Shown here: positions 20,057-31,206 of the stretch, in pieces
Numbering within the stretch: position 1 is the first letter of the stretch
Layout of the letters: every line of letters starts with the position of its first letter
Source of the DNA: Taudactylus pleione
Lineage: Eukaryota > Chordata > Amphibia > Anura > Myobatrachidae
Direction: 5' to 3'
Assembly (NCBI GenBank): GCA_031769625.1
Contig: JAUIMM010000483.1
Location: 5,896,001 to 5,960,000 of the forward strand
DNA: 64,000 nucleotides
The notes under the pieces: model-generated
Told to the model about the DNA's origin: nothing
The model's input: only the letters and a program-made list of their open reading frames with translations
Databases searched by the model: none
Translations under genes and position numbers: made by a program

Positions 20057-21609
20057 AGGCAAACGCAGGGGGGGTTTCCATCTGCCTGGAAACCCCCCTC
20101 CCCAGCACACACCATGACCACAATAGAAATAGTACTATAATATGAATTTTACTAGTGCTGCATGTTCTTCTCAGTATCACAAATGAAATGATTAGCACCA
20201 CCTGTGGATCTTTCAAAATGTGTCAGCCAGTAATAAATAACCTGTGCACCAACTAGGAGATGTGGAAAACATGCACTGTTAGGGGTGCACTGCTATAGAC
20301 CATCAATAGGGTTAATTATTAATGCTGTATAATAATACACTATCCAGTGCATAACGAGACCAATATGTACATAAATGTCCAGGGCAGTGCTAGGTTCTTC
20401 TGCTGCTCCCCCAGACTCCCGGACTTGCTCCAATGCCCTGGAATGATGCCCACATCCGAAATAAATACATTCAGCTCAGGCAGGATGGCCCTACTGCCGC
20501 ATATAATGGCTCACTATGATTGCTGGTCCTGTATATGCTGGAATTATGACACACAATACACTATGGGCTCTATTTACTACAATCCGCATATTGAATGCGG
20601 ATTGTAGTGTGATATTATCAAGTGAATTCGCATTGCGAATTCAGGCAATATCACAGGGATTTACTATAAATCCCTTGCAGGGACAGAGCTTGCGATAAAG
20701 CTCTGTCCCTGCGGATCCCATCCGCACTCTAGTCGCGGTATTTTCGGAAAAAATACCGCGACTAAGAGCCCGCGCATGTGCCGACCCACTGTCGCTGCTA
20801 CCCCCCACCGACGCTAAGCCCCACCCCACGTGATCGCGGACCCCCGCGACCCCCCCCCCTCCCTTCATTACACTTACCTGCATCCTCCTGTCCTCCGGTG
20901 ATCTACTCCGGGCTTCCCGATCAGGTGATCTCCCATACTGCACTGGGTCCCGATCACCTGATGACCGGGCAGCAGTGCACTGTGGGAGACCAGCTGACCA
21001 GAGAGGAGCCATCACCGGAGGCCCGATCACCGGTCCCTGGATTCAGGTAAGTAAAAAAAAAAGTTTCAATTTTTTTTTTTTTTTTTTTACAGTAATCAGC
21101 TTGCGGTCTGTTTAGACCACATAGCTGATTACTGGTACCGGCTACCGCCTCTGCTCTCCCCGTTAGAGCAGAGTGGGAGCCCGGTAACCGGGGGAGACCC
21201 TGGATAACGCCACCTCCAGGTGGCATTTTTATCACAGGGCTTCCCCCGGTATTTTTTAAAAATTTATTTTTAGTAACTCTGGTCGGATCACATTTCCCAT
21301 TACAGTTATGGGAAATGTGATCTGCTTTACTAAAAAGAAGTGATACTTAGGGGTTGGAGTAGAATTTTACTAATGCTACTCCAATTGCCCTGTAATAACT
21401 ACAGGTGAAACTAAAATAATGTGAAACGGGTGTGAAAACACCCTTTTTCACTTTATTTTAGTAAAAATAATGTTAATAAATAGAGCCCTATGTATGTAAA
21501 ATATTTAAACTTTGAAAAATGCTAATTCTGCCCTCTTCATGGACTGGCCACACTTGCTCTAAAATCAAGCATTTGGAAACCCCCTTCTAGAAATCCTGCG
21601 TTTGCCACT
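20057..21609. mobile_element. GGCAAACGCAGG hAT MITE with nested MITE
   Basis: Left end AGGCAAACGCAGGGGGGG, right end CCTGCGTTTGCCACT. The flanks GACTACTCAT (20047-20056) and GACTACTTAT (21610-21619) are a near-exact duplication whose 8-bp core fits hAT. GGTTTCC/GGAAACC hairpins lie just inside both ends. The MITE at 20565-21488 was inserted into it. Confidence 0.65.
20565..21488. mobile_element. GGGCTCTATTTA MITE made of hairpins, 924 bp
   Basis: Inverted ends GGGCTCTATTTACTA/TAAATAGAGCCC are flanked by TAT on both sides (20562-20564, 21489-21491). Hairpins follow in order: ACAATCCGCAT/ATGCGGATTGT, GAATTCGCA/TGCGAATTC, GACAGAGCTT/AAGCTCTGTC, CGCGGTATTT/AAATACCGCG, ATCAGGTGATC/GATCACCTGAT, CCGGTGAT/ATCACCGG, TAATCAGCT/AGCTGATTA, GCTCTCCCC.TTAGAGC, CACCTCC.GGTGG and GATCACATTTCCCAT/ATGGGAAATGTGATC. 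Its relative at 60450-63402 was split by a hAT. Open frames inside (20641-21235) are not genes. Confidence 0.85.
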
Positions 21610-21639
21610 GACTACTTATTCCAGCCTAAAATGAATCAT

Positions 21640-21998
21640 GACAGTGAGGGCGGGACAATTGCCTTTGTCACTTTTCTGTGTGTTGATTTTATTAAGCAAA
21701 AGAGGACAAGTCTCCCAGATTGGCTGCCACCCGCTCGCACCCCCCATACCGGTACGCACAGCCGGCCGCTCCCACTTATCCAGCCATAGTAGGCTGTCTG
21801 GGGGAGAGGGGGGGATACCGATGACACAATTCACACTGAATCCCGACACTGAAGCCCCGCCCCCTGCTACACAATGCTGTTAATCTAGGTCGGTGATGAC
21901 ACGATCGCCCCCGCACCGCCCACTTATGCTGCCGCCACCTCCCCTGCTGTACCTGGCTGTCCCCTCCCGCAGGAAATCAAGAATGTCGGTAAGTATGA
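21640..21998. mobile_element. CATACTTGCC-family copy, diverged
   Basis: The right end GAATGTCGGTAAGTATG matches the family end TCGGCAAGTATGG (31669-31685). The interior has CCCGCCCCCTGCTACACAATG and CTCCCGCAGGAA. The left boundary is uncertain. Confidence 0.45.
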
Positions 21999-21999
21999 T

Positions 22000-22490
22000 T
22001 ATGGAATTCAGGGCATTAGTGCGATTAGCGTAGTATAATGAAATAACCCTTAAAAGAAAAGCGATTTATACATGTAAAATACCTGTGAAATCCTTTAGCC
22101 ATCATAATAAACTTATTTCACATATGCATTTAATTTGGTTTAAAAAATAAAAAATAAAATCATTTTTATTTTATTTTTTGCCGTGTTGCGGTTTTCCCAT
22201 CCCCACGCTGAATTACTTCTGCCTCTCTATTTCCATTTTCGTTTACTTCCCACAGGCTGAAGGAAAACTTTGCGCCTCATTGTCGGAGGACGGCACTGAC
22301 ACATGTGTGACAGCTTGCTGGAGCGTGGCATTGTGGGACAGTTTGTAGGATGCTCTCGGAGACCAACAATAAATCATTCTATCATAAACTTTGTCAGGGC
22401 TCAGGATTCATGCTGCAAACATATGCAGAGCCGCAAACACGGAGCTGTATTTTAGTGACATGAACACAGCGACCTTGAAAAGGGCTGATG
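22000..22490. other. Unique AT-rich sequence
   Basis: No features recognised. Confidence 0.4.
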
Positions 22491-22493
22491 TAG

Positions 22494-22511
22494 AGAGAGA
22501 TAGAGAGAGAG

Positions 22512-22566
<55 letters not shown>

Positions 22567-22589
22567 GAGAGAGACAGAGAGACACAGAC

Positions 22590-22622
<33 letters not shown>

Positions 22623-22646
22623 GACAGAGAGAGAGAGAGACAGAGA

Positions 22647-22698
<52 letters not shown>

Positions 22699-22757
22699 CA
22701 GAGAGAGACAGACAGAGAGAGAGACAGAGAGACAGAGAGAGAGACAGACAGAGAGAG

Positions 22758-22788
<31 letters not shown>

Positions 22789-22853
22789 GAGACAGAGAGA
22801 GAGAGAGACAGAGAGAGAGAGAGACAGAGAGACAGAGAGAGAGACAGAGAGAG
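22494..22853. repeat. (GAGA)n/(GACA)n purine tract, 360 bp
   Basis: One strand is almost wholly purine with periodic C (GAGAGACAGAGA variants). Such homopurine mirror-like tracts can form triplex (H-DNA). The two frames of 173 and 194 codons (Arg/Glu repeats or Leu/Ser repeats) are artefacts of the tract. Confidence 0.95.
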
Positions 22854-22859
22854 GATATT

Positions 22860-23300
22860 TCAGGCTGACGGCACATTGTCACACTGCAAATAAATATTTG
22901 GGCATTTGTTAGCATCATTTTATTTCTACCTATACCATATCTATCAACATCTGTGAATGGAAATTTAGACCATGCCAAGGATCCGCCATAAATTACCCAA
23001 AGTCACTCATTTGCTGCCCAGGGCTGTTGGCGGTAAAGACATACTTGCCCATGGGTGCTGAGAGAGGAAGGGGGTGTGGTTACACAACACCTGGGCCGCT
23101 GTGGGGCCAAGGAGTGCAGGGGAGGTGTAACCACAACCCCATTCCATGTTTCATGTGACTTGTGGCATAAGATTATACAAGATGACGGGGCATGCCGTCG
23201 CCCATTACCCGTACCCAGAAGAAGCCTTTGCAGCCTTGCCAAGTCTCCAAGAATGGAAGAGCTCCAAATTTTATTGAGTTCTCAATCCCAAGAGAGAAGC
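22860..23300. other. Unique sequence
   Basis: No features recognised. Confidence 0.35.
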
Positions 23301-23304
23301 CCGA

Positions 23305-23503
23305 CCAAATGTCGAACGCAGGTGGGGGGGCATATGGATTACCTAGAAACCCCCCTGATTGACCACAATCGGAGCCCCACCCCTCATGGCATTATGCCAT
23401 GATTTGTGGGTTTCATTCTGACTATTGACGCAATTTGCCTGGCCCCGCCTCCAATATAAGCTGCTGCATTGCATCTTTCTTCTAAGGGTAAGTGTATTCG
23501 TGA

Positions 23504-23583
<80 letters not shown>

Positions 23584-23625
23584 TATATAGAACACCCCCC
23601 TTGCAAATCCTGTGTTTGCCCCTGC
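23305..23625. mobile_element. GCAAACGCAGG hAT MITE copy, with microsatellite
   Basis: Left module TCGAACGCAGGTGGGGGG then AGAAACCCCCCTG. Right module CACCCCCCTTGCAAATCCTG then TGTTTGCCCCTGCA. These match the ends of 20057-21609. A (TA)n(CA)n run (23506-23583) lies inside. Termini and duplication are not precise. Confidence 0.5.
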
Positions 23626-25040
23626 AACCTCCTAGATCCTGCCCACTTTCAGAGTGAAGTGAGAGATTTGGGGGACTTGATGACACGATGTACGGTGAAT
23701 TATGTCATTAAGCCTTACCCCACACTGCATGATGCTGCAACTGAGGTAATTATAGGGAGCGGGGCTGCAATGATGCAAATTGTGTTACCATGCCTCCACG
23801 AAGGACTTCCCCTCCGTTTTCTCCCAAAAAGGGGACATACAATGTGGATGAGCAGGAGTAATGCTGGTCATAAGAGGTCTATGAACATCTTGCAGACATT
23901 ATTTACTGGATGCACATTAAGCTGGAAACCTACACTCCGCAATAAGGTGATGCCGTTGTTTTGAGGAACAAAAGTCTCAGGAGACTCTCTGTGCAAAAGG
24001 CTAAATATTAAATAATAAAATCAAACCTACTAACACTTTAGAGCACACTTTTCATTAAATAAAATGCTTCAGGACACTTCTACTTGGGTAGTAGACACAT
24101 GCTCATGATATTGTACCTGCCAACACACTAGGTGGGCTTGTGGTCAAGTTACGTTGGGACTTGCCATATCCCCCCGTAGGCGTAAGTGCCAAACTGCCCC
24201 TGTTGAAGCCAGGAGAGTGCTACTACGCAGTTCCATATTGACTTCCTTAGGGAGGCTTCATCCCCTAACCAAGATGGCCGCTGTATGTACATTTCCGCAT
24301 TTGTTAGAGCGCTGCAGTGTTACATGGATGGATGCGTTTCACTTAGCTCAGGGAGACCCTGCAATATACAGCGTTGTTCACCAACCTACATCCTGCACCG
24401 CTTCCAGCAAAAGTCACCGGCTGGTGGTCTGTAAGCTCCACTCTATGCTAAGAGTCTATTACATGACTGTATAGGGTTTCCTGTAGGCCGAATCCTCATA
24501 CTCAATTATTGCTGCAGTGCCTCTTCGGACTCATCACATACAGAGTAGCAAGGTAGATGGTGAGAAGACGTAACTCAAAGTATGTCTGTGTGTCATTGAT
24601 TCTGTGTGTTAGTCACCGGTGAGCCACAAGGCAAGAATGGAGGCAGCCATTTTAGAAACTAAGCAATATTCAATAGAAAGCAGGACTAGTGTTTCTCATA
24701 AAAGATATTTTTTGCTATAGCATACTGCAGTAATGCCAGAGTTAAAGCTTTAAATCTACTGAACTGTATCAGGTCATAATTCAATATCACTATTTGGATT
24801 TCTGTGGGACCATCTTTCCAAAACCAAGTGGTTCACTCTCATGTTCCTAAAGTGTTTTTATTAATATTTTAATTTTTATTATTATTATGTGTATGTATTA
24901 TGTTTAATGACATATTTTAATAGGATTGTCATATGGTAATTAAAAAGGGATACTGGATCTCTATAACATTATTCTGTGTCTTTATAGCGCCACCTTACAC
25001 ATATATATATTTTTATACCTGCCTACTATCCTGGAATAAG
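23626..25040. other. Unique sequence
   Basis: No exon or repeat recognised. The 106-codon frame at 24154-24474 has no known motif. Confidence 0.4.
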
Positions 25041-25041
25041 A

Positions 25042-25411
25042 GAGAGCAGGGTAGACACTATGCGACATATCGTTAGTACAGCTGACAAACGATATATCGC
25101 TAAGTGAATCTGGCAGTCTGTACAATTGATTGGTCAGTTAACAATGTTGTCTGTAGACATATTACGTCAGCCCTGCAGCACGGCAGATCTTGCATATATA
25201 ATCGGGACATCTGCCTGTGTGTAAGGGTGACCTGCCAACCGATCCGTACACTGGCCGCAGGAAATGCCAACACTGACATCACAACTGGGCCCGTCCAGTT
25301 GTGATATCTGGCCACACATATCGAGCGGCCGATTGGTAAGTGTGTATAAGCTTACCAAATCGGTTGCTCGATCGGCGTGACAGTCGGTCGCTCGAGTGTG
25401 TACCCAGCTTA
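25042..25411. mobile_element. GCTGGGTACACACT MITE, diverged
   Basis: Left end AGAGAGCAGGGTAGACACTA, right end GAGTGTGTACCCAGCTTAA. The interior shares ATATATCG, CCTGCCAACCGAT and CACAACTGG motifs with 19325-19697, partly in inverted order. Confidence 0.65.
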
Positions 25412-25612
25412 AGGCACTGAGCACAAACATCAATTTGGATCAGAGACAAAATGTTTCTATGGTACTTCTGAGGTTATAGAGGTCAACTGTCGCTACCTCA
25501 AATCTAAAAGAATAAAATAAAAAAAAAATAAGAACACTAGTAGTAACAGTGCTGTACGGTATAAAATGGTGGCAACAGGAACTCATCATTCAGAATGAGA
25601 TAACATACTCAG

Positions 25613-25660
25613 GGCCGGCGCAAGGATTCTGCGCACCCTAGGCAACATTTCACCCAATGC
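25613..25660. mobile_element. AGGGCCGGCGCAAGG hAT-like end
   Basis: The palindromic start GGGCCGGCGCAAGGATTCTG then GCGCACCCTAGGCA resembles CAGGGCCGG-type hAT termini. The opposite end was not found; it may have been displaced by the neighbouring satellite. Confidence 0.35.
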
Positions 25661-25699
25661 CTTTGCTCCCTCCAAATCATAATATGCCATGCATTAATG

Positions 25700-26360
25700 T
25701 CCCCAATTTATAATATGTCACACAGCAGTGTCCAAAATTCATAATATACTATATAGAAATATACCATACAGCAGAATCCCAAAATCAATGTACGTCACAA
25801 CACTGCCCCCAATTCATAATATGCCAAACATCTGTGCTACATATTATATGCCCCACAGCTGATCTCCAATTCATAATTATGCTACACATGAATGCCTCCA
25901 ATACATAATGCCACACATTTGTGTCCCCAATACATAATATGCCACAGATGTGTGTCCCCAATACATAATATGCCACACATTTGTGTCCCCAATACATAAT
26001 ATGCCACACAGCTGATCCCCAATTCATAATTATGCTACACATTAACGCCTCCAATACATAATATGCCACACATTTGTGTCCCCAATACATAATATGCCAC
26101 ACATTTGTGTCCCCAATACATAATATGCCACACATTTGTGTCCCCAATACATAATATGCCACACATTTGTGTCCCCAATACATAATATGCCACACAGCTG
26201 ATCCCCAATTCATAATTATGCTACACATGAATGCCTCCAATACATAATGCCACACATTTGTGTCCCCAATACATAATATGCCACACAGCTGTGCCCCAAA
26301 ATCTTTATATGCCATGCAGCTGTGCCCCCAATATATTACGGCACACGTCTGTGCCCCAAT
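25700..26360. repeat. 31-bp satellite with higher-order pattern
   Basis: The unit TCCCCAATACATAATATGCC plus ACACATTTGTG (31 bp) is repeated in runs. A longer block containing AGCTGATCCCCAATTCATAA, TTATGCTACACATGAATGCC and a shortened ATAATGCCACAC unit recurs about three times (near 25856, 26010, 26196), giving a higher-order period of about 155-185 bp. The 195-codon minus frame is an artefact. Confidence 0.9.
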
Positions 26361-26399
26361 ATATCTAAGCACCTAACACCCCCACCATACACTCACCCT

Positions 26400-26736
26400 G
26401 CCAGTACTCATTGACCCCCCCACACGCACACTCGCCTAGCCAGCACTCATTAACCACACACTCACATACTCACCCTGCCAGTACTTAATAAAACAACCTC
26501 CCCACCCACACACACACTCACCCTGCAAGGTACACTGTCGGCGGCTGAACTCCAGAATGTGGGTGGTCTCTAATGTATCAGCCCAGTGGACAAACAGGCG
26601 CCTTTGTATATTAAATTATACAGTATGTTCTATCTTTGCATTATTCCCAGAACTGATAACGTCACAGGGCTTCTAGGTGAAAAAGACTAAAAAAAATGTT
26701 TTGTTGTTTTTTAATCCGTAATTCCAACTAAAACAT
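26400..26736. other. Unique sequence with CACTCACCCTGCCAGTA repeats
   Basis: Three loose copies of CACTCACC(C)TGCCAGTACT lie at 26390-26530 next to the satellite. The rest is unique. Confidence 0.4.
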
Positions 26737-26767
26737 TAAGGGCCTGATTCAGACTTGGGAATAGAGA

Positions 26768-27998
26768 TTTTGGATTTCAGTACCATCTGTATGCAGATGA
26801 TACTCAAATCTACCTATCTTCCCCAGATTTATCACCATCTGTACTGGTCCGTGTCACTGAATGTCTTTCTGCAATTTCATCTTGGATGTCATCTCGCCAC
26901 CTGAAACTTAATATTTCTAAAACAGAATTAATTATATTTCCATCAGCCAATAACAGTTACCAACCTGATTTCTCTATCACTGTTGACAACTCGACAATCC
27001 ACCCTGCCCCACAAGCTCGCTGCCTAGGTGTCATCCTTGACTCTGAACTATCCTTTGTTCCCCACATTCAATCTGTCTCAAAGTCATGTTACATACATCT
27101 AAAAAACATAGCCAAAATTCGACCATATCTCACACAAGACACTGCAAAAACTCTAATCCATGCACTTATTATTTCCCGTATTGACTATTGCAATAGCCTC
27201 CTTACTGGTCTTCCCAAAAACAGGCTCTCCCCATTACAATCAATTATGAATGCAGCTGCAAGGCTTATCTTCCTTGCCAAACGTTCATCATCTGCTGCCC
27301 CACTCTGTCAGTCCCTCCACTGGTTGCCGGTTTTCTACCGTACTCAATACAAAATACTCTTACTTACACATAAGGCTATTAACCAAACCACACCAACATA
27401 CATCTCTTCACTCATTTCTAAATATCTCCCTACCCGACCTCTCCGCTCAGCACAAGATCTGCGTCTCTCATCCCCACGCATTACTTGCTCCCATTCACGG
27501 TTACAGGACTTTCTTCGGGCTGCACCCACTCTATGGAATGCCTTACCATGCACAATACGACTTTCCTCTAGTCTCCAATCCTTCAAGCGATCCCTGAAAA
27601 CTCACCTCTTCAGGCAAGCTTATCAGATCCCAGAACCACCCACATAACCTTCATAGCTTCCATATGTAATTACATCCCCTTTCACAGTCCACACACAACC
27701 TCACACATCGTCTTTCTCTCACATCCTCATGACATTTGGCCGACATTCCTGTGTGACTGGATCATGCAGCCCACCAAGAAACTGTGCATTCTGGCTGGAC
27801 CAAAATGCAATATATAGCACCTATCCTTGTGTATCAATGCCTATTTCCCTATAGATTGTAAGCTTGCGAGCAGGGCCTTCCTACCTATATATATATCTGT
27901 CTGTTATTACCCAGTTTTGTTCTATTAATGTTTACAATTGTAAAGAGTAACGGAATATGCTGCGCTATATAAGAAACTGTTAATAAATAAATAAAGTA
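26768..27998 (+). mobile_element. L2-clade LINE, 5'-truncated insertion
   Basis: A 1.23-kb 3' fragment flanked by AATAGAGA on both sides (26760-26767, 27999-28006). It contains the C-terminal reverse-transcriptase frame, then an untranslated region with ATTGTAAGCTTGCGAGCAGG and a tail ending TAAATAAATAAA, as in L2 elements. 5' truncation and a short target duplication are normal for target-primed reverse transcription. Confidence 0.85.
26769..27647 (+). pseudogene. L2 reverse transcriptase, C-terminal fragment
   Basis: One open frame runs from the truncation point to a TAA at 27645-27647 with no internal stop or frameshift. It begins in palm motif C: YADD (26790-26801) within HLYADDTQIYL. 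Then follow LNISKTELIIF, LGVILDSELSF, the thumb segment (KSCYIHLKNIAKIRPYL, IDYCNSLLTGLP) and the C-terminal LHWLPVFYRTQYKILLLTHKA, APTLWNALP and FKRSLKTHLF. These are typical of the L2/CR1 group. The endonuclease and the first half of the reverse transcriptase are absent, so it cannot act alone. The clean frame implies a recent copy. Confidence 0.85.
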
Positions 27999-28300
27999 AA
28001 TAGAGAGCGATCTCTCTCTCAACTGATCATCTTGGTGAAACCATGCTGCACTGCAGGGGGGGCAGATGTAAAATGTGCAGAGAGATTTAGATTTGGGAGG
28101 AGTGTTTCCAAACTGACATTTAAATTGTAGAGTAATAATAAAGATGTGCAGTATTTGTGGGCTACATGCAAAAGCAGCCAGTATTTACCCCACATTTAAA
28201 AAAATGTATGTATTTACACCCCTTGCATTGCAACATGGTTTGTTCAGGTTCACAGTTGAGAGATATCTCACTCTATTCCCAAATCTGAATCAGGCCCTAA

Positions 28301-29336
28301 GTACGATATGAAGAAGTACATTAATAGAAAAATTTCCTCCCCTTCTCATTTTTTCTTTGCTTAGTGGACCCTTAAGCTGGTTATTGCTGTAGGTATGTAC
28401 AAACAGAAAAAAAGTCAGACAGTGCTTAAAAGCGAGAGAACACTGATGTACGTGTCTATGTCGTTTCCTTTAATACAGAGCGCTGCAGATGGCTTATGTG
28501 AGAATAGCGATCAGCAGCATGTTTGCAACGGTAACATGGCAGCAGACCCTGGCACCAACAGCGACACACGCCTGATCCTGCAGCTCTTCAGGAGAACATT
28601 TGTTCTGTGTCTGTCACTGATTTACAAACCTTGTAAATAAAATTGTTATTTTGGTCCTGCGCGCTGCGAATAGCCACTTTATCAATTTCCAACACATTTT
28701 GAATATGCTTCACAACATCAACCACCTGCCAAGACATTAGCTGAATCCGAAGGTTCCAGACCATTGGCACCTTAATCATCGCCGGCTCTAGAGGTCCTCA
28801 AAATTGCAGAAAATTGTGCACTGATTGTTGGCAAGAACACCGTGGGCAGGAGACCTAAGCGCGGCTCAGTAAATCCTGGTTCTCTAATTTATTTTTTTCC
28901 ATTTTCCCCTTTAGCAATTAAAACGGTCACAGCGAAACGTGCAGTGTTTTTACCGCTGAACCTTAATGCGACTCTGTAAACTAATCCCATCTGGGCTTTT
29001 TAATTTCAAGACCCCGGCATTACGAGCCATTTTAATTTTGCTCTTTCAAGGCTATAGCTCATCTTTACACTAAATTATGCTGGCAAAAAGGAGTTCAGAT
29101 TCTCTGGTCATTTGTCTATTTAACTGTATGTGCATGAAATGTCTATTAGGCACGCTTGCTACTATGGAATTAGTGATGTAAAAAATGAAGGTGACTAAAT
29201 TCATCCAAGGTCGTTCTTTATGGTATCGGAACCAAGAGTCTATCGGCTACACGTATCATTATAAGGATCTTTTGCACAGTTTCCAGCAATGTCCTTGAAC
29301 ACGTCCACAGAATTTAGTAAAGACTTTAGAAAATTA
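28301..29336. other. Unique interval, candidate conserved non-coding DNA
   Basis: No repeats. The stretch 28890-29190 (containing TTTTAATTTCAAGACCCCGG and ATTACGAGCCATTTTAATTT) has the low-CpG, homeodomain-site-like composition often seen in vertebrate conserved non-coding elements. This is a guess from composition; no alignment was possible. Confidence 0.3.
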
Positions 29337-30146
29337 CTGTATATACTCGAGTATAAGCCGACCCGAATATAAGCCGAGGTACCTACTTTTACCCCAAAAA
29401 ACTGGGAAAACTTATTGACTCGAGTATAAGCCTAGTGTGGGAAATGGCAGCAGCTGGTAGTGCCCCCAGTAGTAATTCCCCCTGGTTGTGCCCCCAGTAG
29501 TAATCCCTCCTGGTAGTGCACCCAGTGGTAATCCCCCCTTTCAGTGCCTCCAGTGGTAATCCCCCCTTTCAGTGCCTCCAGTAGTAATCCCCCCCTGGTA
29601 GTACTCCCAGTGGTGATCCCCCCTTTTAGTGCCCCCTGTAGTAATCTCCCCCTTGCAGTGCCCCCTGTAGTAATCCTCCCCTGGTAGTTCCCCTAGTGGT
29701 AATCCCCCCTTTTAGTGCCCCTGGTAGTGCCCCCTGTAGTAATCGCCCCCTGGTAGTGCCCCCTGTAGTAATCGCCCCCTGGTAGTGCCCCCTGTAGTCC
29801 CCCCCAGTAGAGAGAGATGTGATAAGAATAAAAAAAAAAAAAAAAAAAATCGCTTACCTGAAACTCCAGCTCCTGCCGCTATCCGCTCCTCCGTCATGAC
29901 GACGTCTCTCCCATTACCCACTGCGGGAGCCGGAAGATGGCTCCAGCAGTGGGAGCAGCAGCAGCCGCTGAGAGTCTGTCAAACACACAGCTGCCGGCTC
30001 CAGCGGCTGTGTGTTTGTGCTGTGTAGCGCTGACCGAACTCCGTCCGGTCAGCGCTACACTTCACTCGAGTATAAGCCGAGGGGGTACTTTTTCAGCACA
30101 AAAAATGTGCTGAAAAAGTCGGCTTATACTCCAGTATATACGGGAA
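29337..30146. mobile_element. TATACTCGAGTATAAGCCGA MITE
   Basis: The left end GTATATACTCGAGTATAAGC and the right end GCTTATACTCCAGTATATAC are inverted. Subterminal motifs GAATATAAGCCGAGG (left) and CGAGTATAAGCCGAGGG (right), plus a GCACA.TGTGC hairpin, complete the element. The interior holds a minisatellite and a poly-A/GC-rich part. This motif is, to my recollection, widespread in vertebrate repeats; the superfamily is not certain. The target duplication could be TA. Confidence 0.7.
29455..29810. repeat. Minisatellite inside the CTCGAGTATAAGCC MITE
   Basis: A unit of about 30 bp (CCCCCAGTAGTAATCCCCCC and TGGTAGTG) is repeated about 11 times with drift. A poly-A run (29830-29849) follows. 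Confidence 0.85.
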
Positions 30147-30159
30147 AACCTTTTCCCCA

Positions 30160-30525
30160 CTCACCCGCCGAGGGGTGACACCAAGGTGCAGGATCCCCCT
30201 CAGTGACAGGAGCCGGGTGCTCCACTATAGCATTAAGTGCAGCACTCGGCTCCTGTCAGTGAGGGAGCCCGCACTGCCCATGCCCGCACCTCCTGCACCC
30301 CCCGCCGGGCATCACCCCATTGATACCTAATGTATCATTTTGTTAACCACGGCCACGAGCCGGGTTCGCGCGGCGAGGCCACGCCCCTCCCGAAGGCCCG
30401 CCATGCGACGCCACGCCTCCAACACACCCCCTCCCGAAGGCCACGCCCCCATTTCGGCAGGTGCCGAGCGCATGGCGTCCCTCCCCGCACCGGGTGTCAC
30501 CGTGGGGAGGGACGCCACTGGATCT
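30160..30525. mobile_element. GGTGTCACC/GACGCCACTGG hAT-like MITE
   Basis: Contains CGAGGGGTGACACCAAGGTG on the left and CACCGGGTGTCACCGTGGGG, GGGACGCCACTGGATC on the right, with an inner inverted pair (CAGTGACAGGAGCC / GGCTCCTGTCAGTG). The family recurs at 32252-32625. The left end is unclear. Confidence 0.5.
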
Positions 30526-30904
30526 ATTCCATTTTGTCTAGTCGATATGGACCTTGTCTCATCACTCACTTTTACTTAGCTGCCAGACTAACTAAACTGC
30601 ACAACCGACCCACCCCCAATACTTTTTAATTAAATGGAAAATTGAGGGGGTCCGCAAGTGTTCTTGAGTGCCTAAAAACCGCCCTGCTTGCAGCCTATTA
30701 TAGTGATGACCATATACACAGTTGTCATTGCTGCAGTCATGTTAAACAGTTCTTCTAGTCGTGCCTAGTCCCGTGCGAGTGTACTCATGCCGAGCATCCT
30801 TTCCTGCGTCCTTTCCACTGCAAATGAGTCTTATTCGCAGTGCGCTACGAATAAGCCGCACTAGCAGACTTGTGTAAGTTCTGTGTGTGACTGCAGCTGT
30901 ATCA
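30526..30904. other. Unique sequence
   Basis: No features recognised. Confidence 0.35.
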
Positions 30905-31206
30905 TACTTGCCTCCCGCTCCCGACCTCCCGGGAAGGCAGGCAATCCTCCCGGCTGCCGCCCACCCCTCTTATCCCCCCCGCACTTACCTTAGAAATCGC
31001 ATAATCTTGGCTCCGCCCCTTGCTTCACAATGCCTGTAATATCGGCATTGTGTAGCGGGAGCGGGGCCAAAATGACGTGATCACGTGGCTTCGCCCCCGC
31101 CCACAAACACACATCTGGCCGGCCCCGCCTCCTCGCGATAGCCACGCCCCCCCTGTAATGCCGATCTGGTTGCTCCCTCCCGGAAGGGGCAGCCAGAAAG
31201 TCGGCA
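30905..31206. mobile_element. CATACTTGCC GC-rich MITE, second copy
   Basis: Starts CATACTTGCCTCCCGCTCCC and ends AGCCAGAAAGTCGGCAAG. It holds the CACAATGCC...GGCATTGTG hairpin and CCCCGCCTCC blocks also seen at 14353-14741. Confidence 0.65.

Larger units (their letters stand above)
26740..28297. mobile_element. GGGCCTGATTCAGACTTGGG MITE split by L2
   Basis: Inverted ends GGGCCTGATTCAGACTTGGG and CCCAAATCTGAATCAGGCCC are flanked by TAA on both sides (26737-26739, 28298-28300). Removing the L2 insert restores an uninterrupted left arm whose sequence (GAGAGCGATCTCTCTCTCAA) matches the right arm (inverted GAGTGAGATATCTCTCAACT). Without the insert the MITE is about 320 bp. Confidence 0.85.

Noticed and set aside
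22391..22978. Frames of 173 and 194 codons rich in Arg/Glu or Leu/Ser
   Set aside because: They are translations of the GAGA/GACA tract in both directions.
24154..24474. A 106-codon plus-strand frame in unique sequence
   Set aside because: Low-complexity Leu/Ser/Thr composition without motif, and no neighbours that suggest an exon.
25785..26372. 195-codon minus-strand frame with regular Trp/Cys motifs
   Set aside because: Comes from the 31-bp satellite; unit indels and variants explain the motif order.
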